NCBI GenBank assembly: GCA_964385635.1
Contig: CAYLPU010000122.1
Span: forward strand, 1-13,105
Source of the DNA: CAYLPU01 sp964385635
Lineage (GTDB): Bacteria; Chloroflexota; Anaerolineae; B4-G1
Length of the DNA: 13,105 nucleotides
Direction of reading: 5' to 3'
Of the stretch, positions 12,521-13,105 are shown piece after piece. The notes beneath the pieces were generated by a model. The model was given only the letters and a program-made list of their open reading frames with translations, did no database searches and was not told the DNA's origin. The stretch's first letter is position 1, and each line of letters begins with the position of its first letter. The translations under genes and the position numbers were made by a program.

Positions 12521-13105
12521 CTACTCCTCCACGCGCTCGACCCCGCCTCCACCTCCTACACCACCAACTGTACGCCGCTGTAGCGATTGGACCGCCGGCG
12601 CGACGCCGTAGGGCAACTTGGGCGGCAACTCGACGTTGAAGCGATCGAAGATATACTGTAGCGTGACCGACTCGGTGGCGATCAACTTGTCCGCATCACC
12701 CGCTGATCGCAGCACCAGGTCAATACTGGCACCGCTTTCCTCGGCGTACTTGAGCACCATAGCGTCCTGCGGCGTGACGATCAGCGTCAACGGTTCGACC
12801 GCCGCGCGCGATGGTGGTGGTGCAGGCTGTTCCGCCCCCTCCCCTTCTGCCTGCTGCTCTTCGCTGGGCGGCGGTTCCTCCTCGCCTGGCCACTCACCGA
12901 CGCGGAGCACAATCGCGTCCTGAACCGTCAGTTGGGTCACCAGGCGCGGCCGCTGACCCTCACTCGGCATCACGTTGACTACCCAGCCGTTGGGCAAGGC
13001 CTCCATCCGCCCCAACACTGACATACTCGTGCAGCCCCCCCCCTCCTCCCCTAGAGGTGATACGCAAGAAGCATTGTTGGGCAGGATAGTCTGGAACTCC
13101 TCATC
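12521..13105 (-). CDS. cpaB: Tad pilus assembly protein CpaB/RcpC, 5' end outside window
   Basis: The frame is open from the stop at 12521 to the window edge, so about 194 C-terminal residues are visible and the start lies beyond 13105. An ATG at 13024 exists, but in-frame codons continue upstream without a stop (DEEFQTILPNNAS), so it is not the start. Visible motifs are the CpaB/RcpC C-terminal strands LVTQLTVQDAIVLRVGEW and LTLIVTPQDAMVLKYAEESGASIDLVLRSAGD. They are separated by a Pro/Glu-rich linker (EEEPPPSEEQQAEGEGAEQ), and a Gly-rich tail precedes the stop. CpaB/RcpC is an extracytoplasmic assembly factor of Tad pili, with SAF-like domains near the N-terminus that are not in view. It is followed 31 bases later by cpaE. 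Confidence 0.85.
   Translation of the reverse strand, partial: DEEFQTILPNNASCVSPLGEEGGGCTSMSVLGRMEALPNGWVVNVMPSEGQRPRLVTQLTVQDAIVLRVGEWPGEEEPPPSEEQQAEGEGAEQPAPPPSRAAVEPLTLIVTPQDAMVLKYAEESGASIDLVLRSAGDADKLIATESVTLQYIFDRFNVELPPKLPYGVAPAVQSLQRRTVGGVGGGGGVERVEE

Noticed and set aside
11746..12639. 297-codon plus-strand open frame across cpaE
   Set aside because: Antisense to the clear CpaE protein, His/Arg-rich translation typical of a shadow frame, no ribosome site.
13022..13024. ATG at 13024 as the start of cpaB
   Set aside because: The frame stays open upstream to the window edge, and the visible part is only the C-terminal portion of the family, so the gene begins outside.
1..13105. CRISPR array, tRNA or rRNA genes
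   Set aside because: I looked for regularly spaced direct repeats and for cloverleaf or rRNA signatures and saw none.

Overview
The window looks like chromosome of a Chloroflexota bacterium, probably Anaerolineae or a relative. This is an inference from the style of the proteins: a Tad locus with a response-regulator/CpaE fusion, a bL35-type sequence, a long-form hibernation factor, and a TM-helix-repeat membrane protein. No 16S or other taxonomic marker is present. Every gene I can support lies on the minus strand, so the window reads from right to left.

Right half (13105 to 7538): five genes of a Tad / type IVc pilus assembly locus in the order cpaB (cut by the window edge), cpaE, cpaF, tadB, tadC. 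They supply the periplasmic/external assembly factor, the polar-localisation ATPase fused to a receiver domain, the secretion motor ATPase and the two platform proteins. Two non-coding spacers of about 210 and 141 bases, rich in dyad symmetry, separate cpaE-cpaF and cpaF-tadB. The pilin, prepilin peptidase and pseudopilins are not in view.

Middle (7495 to 4554): a tight run of comF (phosphoribosyltransferase-like competence protein), hpf (long-form ribosome hibernation factor), a poorly characterised nucleotidyltransferase-like protein, and a low-molecular-weight protein-tyrosine phosphatase. The last two overlap in TGATG. Spacing is 42 bases or less from tadC to the phosphatase, so this may be one transcription unit.

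Left (4548 to 1): a complete 1438-bp insertion sequence, ISKra4-like by its transposase. It has 29-bp imperfect terminal inverted repeats and a 9-bp target duplication, and it sits exactly on the stop codon of the phosphatase gene. Its transposase is split over two frames at a T5C5 run. Beyond it are a padR regulator with its own promoter and an 18-bp-periodic operator-like array, then a dksA/traR-type zinc-finger gene. The 3' end of that gene is spliced out of frame onto a headless ribosomal protein bL35 reading frame, with no rplT after it. Last is a 503-residue TM-helix-repeat (MscS-superfamily-like) membrane protein, flanked on both sides by a 26-bp inverted repeat.

The most unusual features are the dksA/rpmI junction, the inverted repeat around the membrane-protein gene, the +1 frame organisation of the transposase, and the target site of the insertion sequence. 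I did not find a clear new defence or other multi-gene system.
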